This document shows, piece after piece, positions 15,747 to 22,242 of a DNA stretch of 22,340 nucleotides. The position numbers and the translations under genes were made by a program. Origin of the DNA: Fimenecus sp964457415 (lineage in GTDB: Bacteria > Bacillota > Clostridia > Oscillospirales > Acutalibacteraceae). The notes beneath the pieces are model-generated. The model made no database searches, was not told the DNA's origin, and was given only the letters and a program-made list of their open reading frames with translations. The stretch lies in NCBI GenBank assembly GCA_964457415.1, contig CAYWFB010000026.1, forward strand, positions 1 through 22,340. Direction: 5' to 3'. How positions within the stretch are numbered: position 1 is the first letter of the stretch; each line of letters begins with the position of its first letter.

Positions 15747-15779
15747 ATGACAAATTAAATGCTTGATACCTTGTATAAT
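15747..15779 (+). promoter_or_regulatory. Candidate spoIIG-type (long-spacer) promoter with a 0A-box-like element
   Basis: ATGACA (15747-15752) and TATAAT (15774-15779) are separated by 21 bp, too long for an ordinary sigma-A promoter. Bacillus spoIIG has a 22-bp spacer rescued by Spo0A. The -35 overlaps TTTGTCATA read on the minus strand (15754-15746), 7 of 9 to the 0A box TTTGTCGAA. This is inference from two weak elements. Confidence 0.4.
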
Positions 15780-15796
15780 GGTGTCAAGCATTTTTT
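15757..15796 (+). terminator. Intrinsic terminator after ruvX
   Basis: A 14-bp stem (15757-15770 with 15780-15793, one G-T pair) closes a 9-nt loop and runs into TTTTTTG. The -10-like TATAAT of the candidate spoIIG promoter forms most of the loop. Confidence 0.8.
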
Positions 15797-15809
15797 GTTG
15801 GTGATTGTT

Positions 15810-16610
15810 TTGACTGTTTATGTTGATGTTCTCATAATTCTTAATACTTTAGTGAATTATTTTATTCTGCTTAGCATCAGAAAGATAACCCGAGCCCATA
15901 CTTCACGCTGGCGAATTGCATTGGGCTCACTTGCAGGCGGACTTTCTTCAATGCTCATTTTTCTTGAGGATTTGGGGCTTGTAATGACCGTTTTAAAGCT
16001 TCTTACCGCTGTTTTAATGACGGTGATAACCTTTGGTGCAAAGCCTTTCAAAAGCCTTTTTAAAAAGCTTTTCTGGCTCTTTGCAATCAGCTTTGTCTTT
16101 GGCGGATTAATGTTTGCGGTCTACATATTCTTCGATGCAGATATTTTAATTTATACCAACGGAATTGTATATTTCGATATTGATGTAACCTTTCTTGTGG
16201 TCTGTTCGGTTTTCTCTTATATCGTGATAACTGTTATAACAAAATTCACCGATAAAAAAGCCCCGAAAAGCAAGGAATATTACATAACAATTCAGCAAAA
16301 CGGCAAAAGTGTTTCTTGCAAAGCACTAATGGATACGGGCAATAATTTGCGTGAGCCTTTTTCTGCTTTTCCTGTTGTTATGGCAGAAAAAAATCTGTTC
16401 AATCAGTTTCATATCCCCGATGAAAATCTTCGTCTTATTCCCATTTCAACAGTAAACGGAGATAGTCTTATAAAAGCCTTTCGTCCCGATTTATTGCAAA
16501 TCGGTGATTTCAAAACCGATAAAATATACATAGGCGAAAGTGCCGTCCCGTTAGAAGAATATAAAATAATACTCAATATAAATCTAGAAGGAGAAATACA
16601 GAATGAATAA
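15810..16610 (+). CDS. spoIIGA: Sporulation sigma-E factor-processing peptidase SpoIIGA
   Basis: 266 residues from TTG 15810; GGTGA lies 5 nt upstream and the start MTVYVDVLIILNTLVNYFIL matches the family N-terminus. GTG 15801 is an alternative. ATG 15759 is rejected because it lies in the ruvX terminator stem. Five or so membrane helices fill residues 1-150, and the cytosolic domain holds the aspartic-protease motif D175-T-G-N-N-L-R-E-P. SpoIIGA sits in the septum on the mother-cell side and, when signalled by SpoIIR from the forespore, removes the pro-sequence of sigma-E. The length is somewhat below the Bacillus protein (309). It overlaps sigE by 8 nt, the normal family arrangement. Confidence 0.93.
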   Translation: MTVYVDVLIILNTLVNYFILLSIRKITRAHTSRWRIALGSLAGGLSSMLIFLEDLGLVMTVLKLLTAVLMTVITFGAKPFKSLFKKLFWLFAISFVFGGLMFAVYIFFDADILIYTNGIVYFDIDVTFLVVCSVFSYIVITVITKFTDKKAPKSKEYYITIQQNGKSVSCKALMDTGNNLREPFSAFPVVMAEKNLFNQFHIPDENLRLIPISTVNGDSLIKAFRPDLLQIGDFKTDKIYIGESAVPLEEYKIILNINLEGEIQNE

Positions 16611-17307
16611 ACTGAAACTATTTTTTCAAAAACTATATTTAAGGATTTTCAAAAGGGGAGTTTATTATATAAACGGCCCCGTTTCTTTGCCCGAACCCCT
16701 AACAAAAGAAGAAGAACAGCTTTTAAGCGAAAAGCTCAGTGAGGGTGACGAAAAAGCTCGTGAAAAACTGATAACTCACAATCTTCGACTTGTGGTGTAC
16801 ATAGCGAAAAAATTTGAAAGCTCGGGTGTTAATATTGAAGATTTAATTTCGATTGGTACAATCGGGCTTATTAAAGCCGTAAATACCTTTTCGCCCGAAA
16901 AAAATATCAAGCTTGCAACCTATGCCTCTCGTTGTATCGAGAATGAAATTCTGATGCATCTTCGTAAAATCGCCTCGCAAAAAATGGAGGTTTCTCTTGA
17001 TGAACCTCTCAATACCGATTGGGATGGCAATGAGCTTATGCTTTCTGATGTTTTGGGCAGTGATGGCGACGAAATTAATCGCGAAATGGAAGACGAGGAC
17101 GAAAAAAGAATTCTTTTAAAGGTTATTGATACTTTGCCTGAGCGTGAGCGCGAAATTATTGATATGCGTTTCGGTTTGGGTGAAAAGCCGGAGCTTACGC
17201 AAAAGCAAGTTGCTGACAAATTGGGCATTTCACAAAGCTATATTTCAAGACTTGAAAAAAGAATTATCAAAAGAATTGGAGATAAGCTTAAAGCACAGAC
17301 AAAATAG
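16603..17307 (+). CDS. sigE: RNA polymerase sporulation sigma factor SigE (pro-sigma-E)
   Basis: 234 residues, against 239 in B. subtilis. The N-terminus MNKLKLFFQKLYLRIFK is the amphipathic membrane-binding pro-peptide, with the cleavage region near VYYINGPVSLPEPL. Region 2 includes HNLRLVVYIAKKFE, INIEDLISIGTIGLIKAV-like sequence and LATYASRCIENEIL (region 2.4), nearly identical to B. subtilis as I recall it. Region 4 ends with GISQSYISRLEKRIIKRI (helix-turn-helix). It drives early mother-cell transcription after cleavage by SpoIIGA. GAAGGAGA lies 8 nt before the ATG, within the end of spoIIGA. The usual downstream sigG is absent; a redox operon follows instead. Confidence 0.96.
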   Translation: MNKLKLFFQKLYLRIFKRGVYYINGPVSLPEPLTKEEEQLLSEKLSEGDEKAREKLITHNLRLVVYIAKKFESSGVNIEDLISIGTIGLIKAVNTFSPEKNIKLATYASRCIENEILMHLRKIASQKMEVSLDEPLNTDWDGNELMLSDVLGSDGDEINREMEDEDEKRILLKVIDTLPEREREIIDMRFGLGEKPELTQKQVADKLGISQSYISRLEKRIIKRIGDKLKAQTK

Positions 17308-17313
17308 AAAAAT

Positions 17314-17361
17314 GTTAAAAATTAACTAAAGAAATTTAGTGAAAACTATGTTAATTTTTAA
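17314..17361. repeat. A/T-rich inverted repeat between sigE and the redox operon
   Basis: TTAAAAATTAAC (17315-17326) and GTTAATTTTTAA (17350-17361) are exact inverse complements. Between them CTAAA-GAAA-TTTAG (17326-17339) forms a small hairpin. The left arm, with the preceding G, is itself a palindrome: GTTAA-AAA-TTAAC. It might act as a weak terminator for sigE or as an operator pair. Confidence 0.6.
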
Positions 17362-17365
17362 ACAA
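17348..17365 (+). promoter_or_regulatory. Rex-like operator
   Basis: The site ATGTTAA-TTTT-TAAACAA matches 12 of 14 defined positions of the clostridial Rex consensus TTGTTAA-N4-TTAACAA. It lies directly upstream of the -10 at 17372, where a bound repressor would block RNA polymerase. Rex releases DNA at high NADH/NAD+. Confidence 0.5.
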
Positions 17366-17368
17366 TTA

Positions 17369-17377
17369 TGGTATAAT
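17369..17377 (+). promoter_or_regulatory. Extended -10 promoter of the GlpA-like operon
   Basis: TGG-TATAAT (17369-17377) is a perfect -10 with a TGn extension. The -35 region (TGTTAA at a 17-bp spacing) is poor, as allowed for extended -10 promoters, and overlaps the Rex-like site. Confidence 0.6.
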
Positions 17378-17425
17378 TATATATCTTGAAAGAATGTATT
17401 ATTTTTAGAAAAAGAAGGGTTATTT

Positions 17426-18856
17426 ATGACTTACGATGTAGCAATTGTAGGCGCCGGTGTTGTAGGCGGTCTCATTGCACGTGAGCTCAGCCGTTACAAG
17501 CTGAACGTAGCATTGCTCGAAAAGTGCAACGACGTGGCTATGGGTACAACAAAGGCAAACAGCGCCATTGTTCATGGTGGCTTTGATGCACAGAATGGTA
17601 CTTTAAAGGCAGAACTTAATGTTAAGGGTACCGCTATGATGCCCGAACTTTGCGAAAAGCTTTCAGTTCCTTTCAAAAAGAATGGCTCTGTGGTTGTGGC
17701 GTTCAGCGACAGCGAGATGGAGCACGTAAAGGTGCTTTACGACAGAGGTATTAAAAATGGAGTTCCCGGTCTTTCTGTTATTGACCGGGCAGAGCTTCGT
17801 CGAATTGAGCCAAATATTAGTGACAAGGCGGTTGGCGCACTTCTTTGTGAGAGTGCAGGTATTGTCTGCCCCTATGAGCTTACAATTGCAGCAGTTGAAA
17901 ACGCAGCTACAAACGGTGTTGAGTTTATCAGAAACTGCAATGTAACCGCAATTGAAAACGGCGAAAACGGTTATACACTCAAAACTTCATTGGGCGATAT
18001 TGAAACAAAATACATTATCAATGCGGCAGGTAATTTCTCTGATGACCTTGCACGTATGGTAGGGGATAACTCAATTGAAATCATTCCACGTAAGGGCGAA
18101 TATTATCTTCTTGATAAATCAGTTGGCAATCTGGCAGTTCATACAATTTTCCAATGCCCTAACGAAATGGGTAAGGGTATTCTTGTAACTCCCACAGTTG
18201 ACGGTAACCTTCTTATCGGTCCTACTGCGATTAATCAGGATAGCAAGGAAGATACAGACACAACTCCCGCAGGACTTATGGAAATTGTTGAAAAGGCACT
18301 CAAGTCCGTTCCCACAGTTTCTGCAAGAAATGCAATCACATCATTTGCAGGTGTTCGTGCTCATCCGACTAATGACGATTTCATTATTGGCTGGTGTCCC
18401 ACAAGTGAGAATTTCTTAAATGTTGCAGGTATTGAATCTCCCGGTCTCTCATCTGCACCCGCAATCGCGACTTATGTACGCGATATCCTCGCAGAAAAGG
18501 TAGAACTCACAGAAAAAGACTCATATACAGATACAAGAGAAGAGCCTGTTCGTTTCCGCCATATGACAGACGAGGAAAGAGCAGAGACTATTAAGAAAAA
18601 TTCCGCTTACGGCAGAATTGTTTGCCGTTGCGAAACAATCACAGAGGGCGAAATAATTGACGCAATTAAGGCTCCGGCAGGCGCTCGTGATGTTGACGGC
18701 GTTAAGCGTCGCACTCGTGCAGGTATGGGTCGCTGTCAGGGTGGCTTCTGCGGAAGTAAGGTTGTTGAAATTCTTGCACGCGAATTGAATGTTCCTATGA
18801 GCGACATTACAAAATTCGGTGGCGAGTCAAAAATAATTTACGAGAGAACAAAGTGA
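17426..18856 (+). CDS. GlpA-like FAD-dependent dehydrogenase with C-terminal BFD [2Fe-2S] domain
   Basis: A 476-residue DAO-type flavoprotein. FAD Rossmann motif VAIVGAGVVGGLIARELSRY at residues 5-24; KANSAIVHGGFDA near 48; C-terminal BFD-like domain with C400-x-C402 and C437-x4-C442, the usual four [2Fe-2S] ligands. E. coli GlpA (542 residues) shares this plan, as do LhgO-like hydroxyacid oxidases. Likely reaction: oxidation of sn-glycerol-3-phosphate or a related hydroxy compound in the cytosol, with electrons passed to the partner flavoprotein encoded next. AAGAAGGG gives a good SD 6 nt before the ATG. No glpK or glpF lies nearby, so glycerol-3-phosphate is inferred. The next frame overlaps or abuts its stop. 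Confidence 0.85.
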   Translation: MTYDVAIVGAGVVGGLIARELSRYKLNVALLEKCNDVAMGTTKANSAIVHGGFDAQNGTLKAELNVKGTAMMPELCEKLSVPFKKNGSVVVAFSDSEMEHVKVLYDRGIKNGVPGLSVIDRAELRRIEPNISDKAVGALLCESAGIVCPYELTIAAVENAATNGVEFIRNCNVTAIENGENGYTLKTSLGDIETKYIINAAGNFSDDLARMVGDNSIEIIPRKGEYYLLDKSVGNLAVHTIFQCPNEMGKGILVTPTVDGNLLIGPTAINQDSKEDTDTTPAGLMEIVEKALKSVPTVSARNAITSFAGVRAHPTNDDFIIGWCPTSENFLNVAGIESPGLSSAPAIATYVRDILAEKVELTEKDSYTDTREEPVRFRHMTDEERAETIKKNSAYGRIVCRCETITEGEIIDAIKAPAGARDVDGVKRRTRAGMGRCQGGFCGSKVVEILARELNVPMSDITKFGGESKIIYERTK

Positions 18857-18867
18857 GGTGCGTTGGC

Positions 18868-20121
18868 GTGTTGAATTATGATTTAGCTGTTGTAGGCGGC
18901 GGTCCCGCAGGTATGGCGGCAGCCCTTAAAGCAAAAGAAAACGGCGTTGAAAAAATTATCGTATTAGAGCGTGCCGAAACTCTCGGTGGTATTCTTGAGC
19001 AGTGTATTCATACAGGCTTCGGTCTTCACTATTTCGGCGAAGAGCTTGCAGGTCCCGAATATGCAGGTCGCTTTATTGAACTTCTCGAAGATACCGACAT
19101 CGATGTTAAAACCGACACAATGGTTCTCGATGTTGACGAAAACAATGTTGTTACCGCAGTTAATAAAAAGGACGGGCTTCTCAAAATCAATGCAAAGGCA
19201 GTAGTTCTTGCAATGGGTTGTCGTGAGCGTCCCCGCGGTGCACTTAGCATTGCAGGTAGCCGTGCATCAGGTATTATGACTGCAGGTACTGCACAGAAAT
19301 ATGTTAATATTGACGGTTATATGCCCGGTCATGAGGTTGTGATTTTAGGCTCAGGCGACATCGGTCTTATTATGGCTCGTCGTATGACTCTTGAAGGCGC
19401 AAAGGTTAAAATGGTTTGCGAGCTTATGCCTTATTCAGGCGGTCTTACAAGAAATATCGTTCAATGTCTTGATGACTTCGGTATTCCGCTTAAATTAAGC
19501 TGTACAGTTGTTGCAACTCACGGTAAAGAAAGACTTGAGGGCGTTACAATTGCAAAGGTTGACGATAAACTTCAGCCCATTCCCGGCACAGAGGAATATG
19601 TTCCCTGCGACACATTAATGCTTTCAGTTGGTCTTATTCCCGAAAACGAGCTTTCAAAGAATTCAGGTCTTGAGCTTGACCGCATCACAAACGGTCCCCG
19701 TGTTGACGAATATCGCGAAACAGAGCACGCAGGTGTGTTTGCTTGCGGTAATGTTCTTCAGGTTCACGATTTGGTTGACTATGTAACAGAAGAAAGTCAG
19801 ATTGCAGGTCTTGGTGCCGCAAAATACATAAAGGGCGAAAAGGTAACAGGTGAGTGTGTTTATACTCAGGGTGTCAATGGTGTTCGTTATATTGTTCCGC
19901 AGAGAATTAACCGCGAAACAGATACCGACGTTAAGCTTTATTTCCGTGTAGGCGCAGTTTATAATAATGCGAAAATCGTTGTTGAATGCGACGGCAAGGA
20001 AATCCTTTCAAAGAAAAAGAAAAAGCTTTGCCCAGGCGAAATGGAATATGTTACACTTAAACAGTCCGTAATTGCAGAGCTTCCTGCAAATGCAACAATC
20101 ACAGTTAGAGTGGAGGCGTAA
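18868..20121 (+). CDS. NAD(P)/FAD-dependent oxidoreductase partner of the GlpA-like protein
   Basis: About 417 residues. GTG 18868 is preferred since GAGGTG (18855-18860) lies 7 nt upstream; TTG 18871 is also possible, and the frame is open back to GTG 18853. It has a two-Rossmann disulfide-reductase-like fold: YDLAVVGGGPAGMAAALKAK at the N-terminus (FAD), VVILGSGDIGLIMARRMTLE near residue 157 (NAD(P)) and the FAD-closing GVFACGNVLQVHDLVDYV near 290. The last ~85 residues are an added beta-rich domain with a Lys run (SKKKKKLCPG). HcnB/opine-oxidase-like proteins share this layout. With the upstream BFD protein and DUF1667 it forms the trio commonly seen as the anaerobic glycerol-3-phosphate dehydrogenase of Clostridia. 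The probable role is electron transfer to NAD(P)+. GGAGG near its end serves the next gene. Confidence 0.85.
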   Translation: MLNYDLAVVGGGPAGMAAALKAKENGVEKIIVLERAETLGGILEQCIHTGFGLHYFGEELAGPEYAGRFIELLEDTDIDVKTDTMVLDVDENNVVTAVNKKDGLLKINAKAVVLAMGCRERPRGALSIAGSRASGIMTAGTAQKYVNIDGYMPGHEVVILGSGDIGLIMARRMTLEGAKVKMVCELMPYSGGLTRNIVQCLDDFGIPLKLSCTVVATHGKERLEGVTIAKVDDKLQPIPGTEEYVPCDTLMLSVGLIPENELSKNSGLELDRITNGPRVDEYRETEHAGVFACGNVLQVHDLVDYVTEESQIAGLGAAKYIKGEKVTGECVYTQGVNGVRYIVPQRINRETDTDVKLYFRVGAVYNNAKIVVECDGKEILSKKKKKLCPGEMEYVTLKQSVIAELPANATITVRVEA

Positions 20122-20125
20122 GTAA

Positions 20126-20488
20126 ATGGAAAAAAGAGAACTTGTATGTGTAGCTTGTCCTTTAGGATGTCCCATTACAGTAACTTTTGATGCAGACGGA
20201 AATGTTGATACAGTTACAGGTAATACCTGCAAACGCGGCGATGCTTATGCCCGCACAGAGGTTACAAACCCCACAAGAATGCTCACAACTACCGTTAAGG
20301 TTGAGGGTGGCGAGGCTTATGTTGTACCCGTAAAATCTTCAAATCCTATCCCCAAGGGAATGATGATGGATTGCATGAAGGTGATTAACGAGGCTTCAAT
20401 TAAGGCTCCCGTTAATATCGGCGATGTTGTAATCGAGAATATTCTCGGCACAGGCGTTGATATTATTGCGACAAATTATGCTGAATAA
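20126..20488 (+). CDS. DUF1667 protein with a molybdopterin-oxidoreductase-like Cys motif
   Basis: A 120-residue member of DUF1667, the third gene of the clostridial GlpA-like trio. The Cys pattern is C8-x2-C11-x3-C15-x19-C35-K-R-G, the layout of the N-terminal [4Fe-4S] domain of molybdopterin oxidoreductases (C-x2-C-x3-C, then C-x-KG). A cluster is therefore likely, though no metal data can be read here. The rest (about 60-120) is a small mixed domain (YVVPVKSSNPIPKGMMMD). A role as electron-transfer subunit of the two upstream flavoproteins is inferred. GGAGG lies about 10 nt before the ATG, in the end of the previous gene. The fucosidase start overlaps its last 11 nt. Confidence 0.85.
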   Translation: MEKRELVCVACPLGCPITVTFDADGNVDTVTGNTCKRGDAYARTEVTNPTRMLTTTVKVEGGEAYVVPVKSSNPIPKGMMMDCMKVINEASIKAPVNIGDVVIENILGTGVDIIATNYAE

Positions 20489-21905
20489 ACGTAGTTATGA
20501 ATTGGCGGCGGAGATTACTCCGTCGCCTCGTCAGTTAGAGTGGCAAAAGCTTGAAATGTATGCCTTTTGCCATTTTGGTACAAATACATTTACGGGTCGC
20601 GAATGGGGTGACGGAACGGCGTCGCCTGAGGTGTTCAACCCGAAAAAGCTTGACACACGTCAATGGGTGCGTGAAATAAAGAATGCAGGACTTCGCGCAA
20701 TTATTCTCACCTGCAAGCATCACGATGGCTTTTGCCTTTGGCAGAGTGATTATACAGATTACTGTATGAAAAACAGTCCATATAAGAACGGCAAGGGCGA
20801 TGTGGTGCGTGAAGTGTCGGACGCCTGTCGTGAATACGGACTTAAATTCGGTGTTTATCTTTCCCCTTGGGACAGACATGAGGCGACTTATGGCAAGGGC
20901 GAGGAATATAATATATACTTCAAAAATCAGCTTACAGAGCTTGCAACGAATTACGGCAACATCTTCTGCTTTTGGTTTGATGGTGCCTGTGGTGAGGGTA
21001 AAAACGGCAAAAAACAGGTTTATGACTGGAATTCACATTTCAGTTTAATCCGTGAATTACAGCCCGATGCCGTAATCAATATTTGTGGACCTGATGTTCG
21101 TTGGTGCGGTAATGAGGCGGGCAAATCAAGAGAATCCGAATGGAGTGTTGTTCCTGCTTTTGTAGGCAATCAGGATTACACCGCAGAACATTCTCAACAA
21201 GAAGATAATGCCGAATTCGCTAAAAAGGTTGACGCCAAAACGCAGGATTTGGGTAGCCGTAAATTCATTGAGGGCGAAACAAAGTTCATTTGGTATCCCG
21301 CCGAGGTTGATGTTTCAATCCGACCGGGCTGGTTCTACCATAAAAGAGAGGATTTTAAAGTAAAATCCCTGAAAAAGCTTATGCAGATTTATTGGGGTAG
21401 CGTTGGAGGTAATTCCTCATTGCTTCTCAATATTCCGCCCGATAAAAACGGTTTGCTTGCAAAGGCAGATGTCCGCGCACTCCGTAAATTCGGTGACGAG
21501 CTTCGCGCAGAATTTCCTGAAAATCTTGCAAAAGATTGCACTGTGACTTCTTCCTCACAACTTGACGAAGAGCATAGCATAAGTAATATTCTCACAGAAA
21601 ATGGCTATTGGCAATGTGGGGTAGGGGACGAAAATCCCGAAATTATAATCACATTCAGTTCACCCATAACTGTCGATAAAATAGTCTTAAAAGAGAATAT
21701 CGCAACGGGTCAGCAGATTGAAAGCTTTGAAGTTTTTGCCGATAATGGCAATGGATTCAAAAAGCTTTGCTCATCAACTATCATAGGCGCAAAGCGAATT
21801 TGTCGTTTCAAAAAACAAAAGCTCAACCGAATTAAAATTGTAATCACATCTTACAGAGTGAAAGCAACGCTAAATAAGGTTGAGCTCTATTGTAAAAACA
21901 AATAA
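20478..21905 (+). CDS. GH29-family alpha-L-fucosidase with C-terminal F5/8-C-like domain, intracellular
   Basis: 475 residues from ATG 20478, which begins MLNKRSYELAAEITPSPRQL. Longer starts in the frame would only add sequence inside the upstream gene. Catalytic domain about 1-340: CHFGTNTFTGREWG near residue 30, LTCKHHDGFCLWQS near 75, GVYLSPWDRH near 125 and FCFWFD168GA, where D168 is the expected nucleophile of this retaining family, then PGWFYH near 285. About 345-475: a beta-sandwich region typical of F5/8-C (CBM32-like) modules. There is no signal peptide, so it would act on imported fucosylated sugars. The acid/base residue is not assignable by eye. The SD is weak and the gene overlaps DUF1667 by 11 nt, which suggests coupling to the redox genes. 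Confidence 0.88.
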   Translation: MLNKRSYELAAEITPSPRQLEWQKLEMYAFCHFGTNTFTGREWGDGTASPEVFNPKKLDTRQWVREIKNAGLRAIILTCKHHDGFCLWQSDYTDYCMKNSPYKNGKGDVVREVSDACREYGLKFGVYLSPWDRHEATYGKGEEYNIYFKNQLTELATNYGNIFCFWFDGACGEGKNGKKQVYDWNSHFSLIRELQPDAVINICGPDVRWCGNEAGKSRESEWSVVPAFVGNQDYTAEHSQQEDNAEFAKKVDAKTQDLGSRKFIEGETKFIWYPAEVDVSIRPGWFYHKREDFKVKSLKKLMQIYWGSVGGNSSLLLNIPPDKNGLLAKADVRALRKFGDELRAEFPENLAKDCTVTSSSQLDEEHSISNILTENGYWQCGVGDENPEIIITFSSPITVDKIVLKENIATGQQIESFEVFADNGNGFKKLCSSTIIGAKRICRFKKQKLNRIKIVITSYRVKATLNKVELYCKNK

Positions 21906-21910
21906 ATACA

Positions 21911-21980
21911 GTGTAGGGCGGGGGCTCTCGGCTCCCATGAAAGGGGAAATGTCAACGAAGTTGACTGAGGGGGTTCCGCC
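21911..21980. repeat. G-rich repeat-like element with internal palindrome
   Basis: The segment contains GTAGGGCGGGGGCTC, AAAGGGG, the palindrome GTCAAC-GAA-GTTGAC and GAGGGGG. This order recalls the dispersed non-coding repeats common in gut Firmicutes (AAGGGGAG...GTCAGCGAAGCTGAC...GAGGGG). Only one copy is in the window, so this rests on recall. Confidence 0.45.
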
Positions 21981-21993
21981 GGTTTGTGTTTTA

Positions 21994-22022
21994 TTGACAA
22001 ATTCTTTTAGGTGTGTTATATT
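21994..22022 (+). promoter_or_regulatory. Canonical sigma-A promoter without a normal gene downstream
   Basis: Perfect TTGACA (21994-21999), a 17-bp spacer and TATATT (22017-22022) preceded by TGT (extended -10). It is the best -35 in the window. The only things downstream before the 22196 terminator are a hairpin and a 14-codon ORF. Confidence 0.7.
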
Positions 22023-22049
22023 GAAATTAAGGTTAGATAAAAAAATAGT

Positions 22050-22104
22050 CACAAGGGGCGAACACAGAACCGTCCCCTGTGCATTTTGTTACCGTCCCCT
22101 TGTG
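22050..22104. repeat. Inverted repeat containing two ACCGTCCCC units
   Basis: CACAAGGGG (22050-22058) pairs with CCCCTTGTG (22096-22104). Inside, ACCGTCCCCTGTG (22069-22081) and ACCGTCCCCTTGTG (22091-22104) are direct repeats, the first framed by CACAG and CTGTG. A third, related unit lies at 22264-22286. The pattern fits a REP-like element; no RAYT transposase is in the window. Confidence 0.7.
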
Positions 22105-22134
22105 TTCAACTTTTGATATTAATTGTAAGGTGAA

Positions 22135-22179
22135 ATGCAAAAAAGTAAAAAAACACGACACAAAAATAACAAATACTAA
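22135..22179 (+). CDS. Possible 14-residue basic peptide
   Basis: ATG CAA AAA... encodes MQKSKKTRHKNNKY, ending at TAA 22177-22179, with AAGGTG 5 nt upstream. It sits between the candidate promoter and the terminator. It could be a leader peptide or chance in A-rich DNA; there is no support from conservation. Confidence 0.3.
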   Translation: MQKSKKTRHKNNKY

Positions 22180-22195
22180 TTTTTTACAAAAGTTT

Positions 22196-22224
22196 AGCCG
22201 ATGGGGGGAGCAACCCCATCGGCT
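22196..22224. terminator. Hairpin terminator, possibly bidirectional
   Basis: AGCCGATGGGG and CCCCATCGGCT form a perfect 11-bp stem with a 7-nt loop. The tract on the plus side is only TTTGTGTG, and on the minus side AAACTTTTG. It would end the candidate small transcript and/or the minus-strand frame entering from the right. Confidence 0.65.
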
Positions 22225-22242
22225 TTGTGTGAATATTAAGTT

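Larger units (their letters stand above)
22029..22228 (+). ncRNA. Candidate ~200-nt transcript (small RNA or leader)
   Basis: The bounds are inferred: start about 7 nt after the TATATT -10, end just after the 22196-22224 hairpin. It would contain a CACAAGGGG...CCCCTTGTG stem, an SD plus 14-codon ORF and the final hairpin. No known RNA family is recognised. Confidence 0.4.

Noticed and set aside
15759..15809. ATG start of SpoIIGA in the ruvX terminator
   Set aside because: The family N-terminus begins at TTG 15810, and the earlier ATG lies in a stem with no SD.
21870..22116. Short frames on both strands across the repeat region
   Set aside because: They translate repeats and palindromes; no SD fits and no domain is visible.
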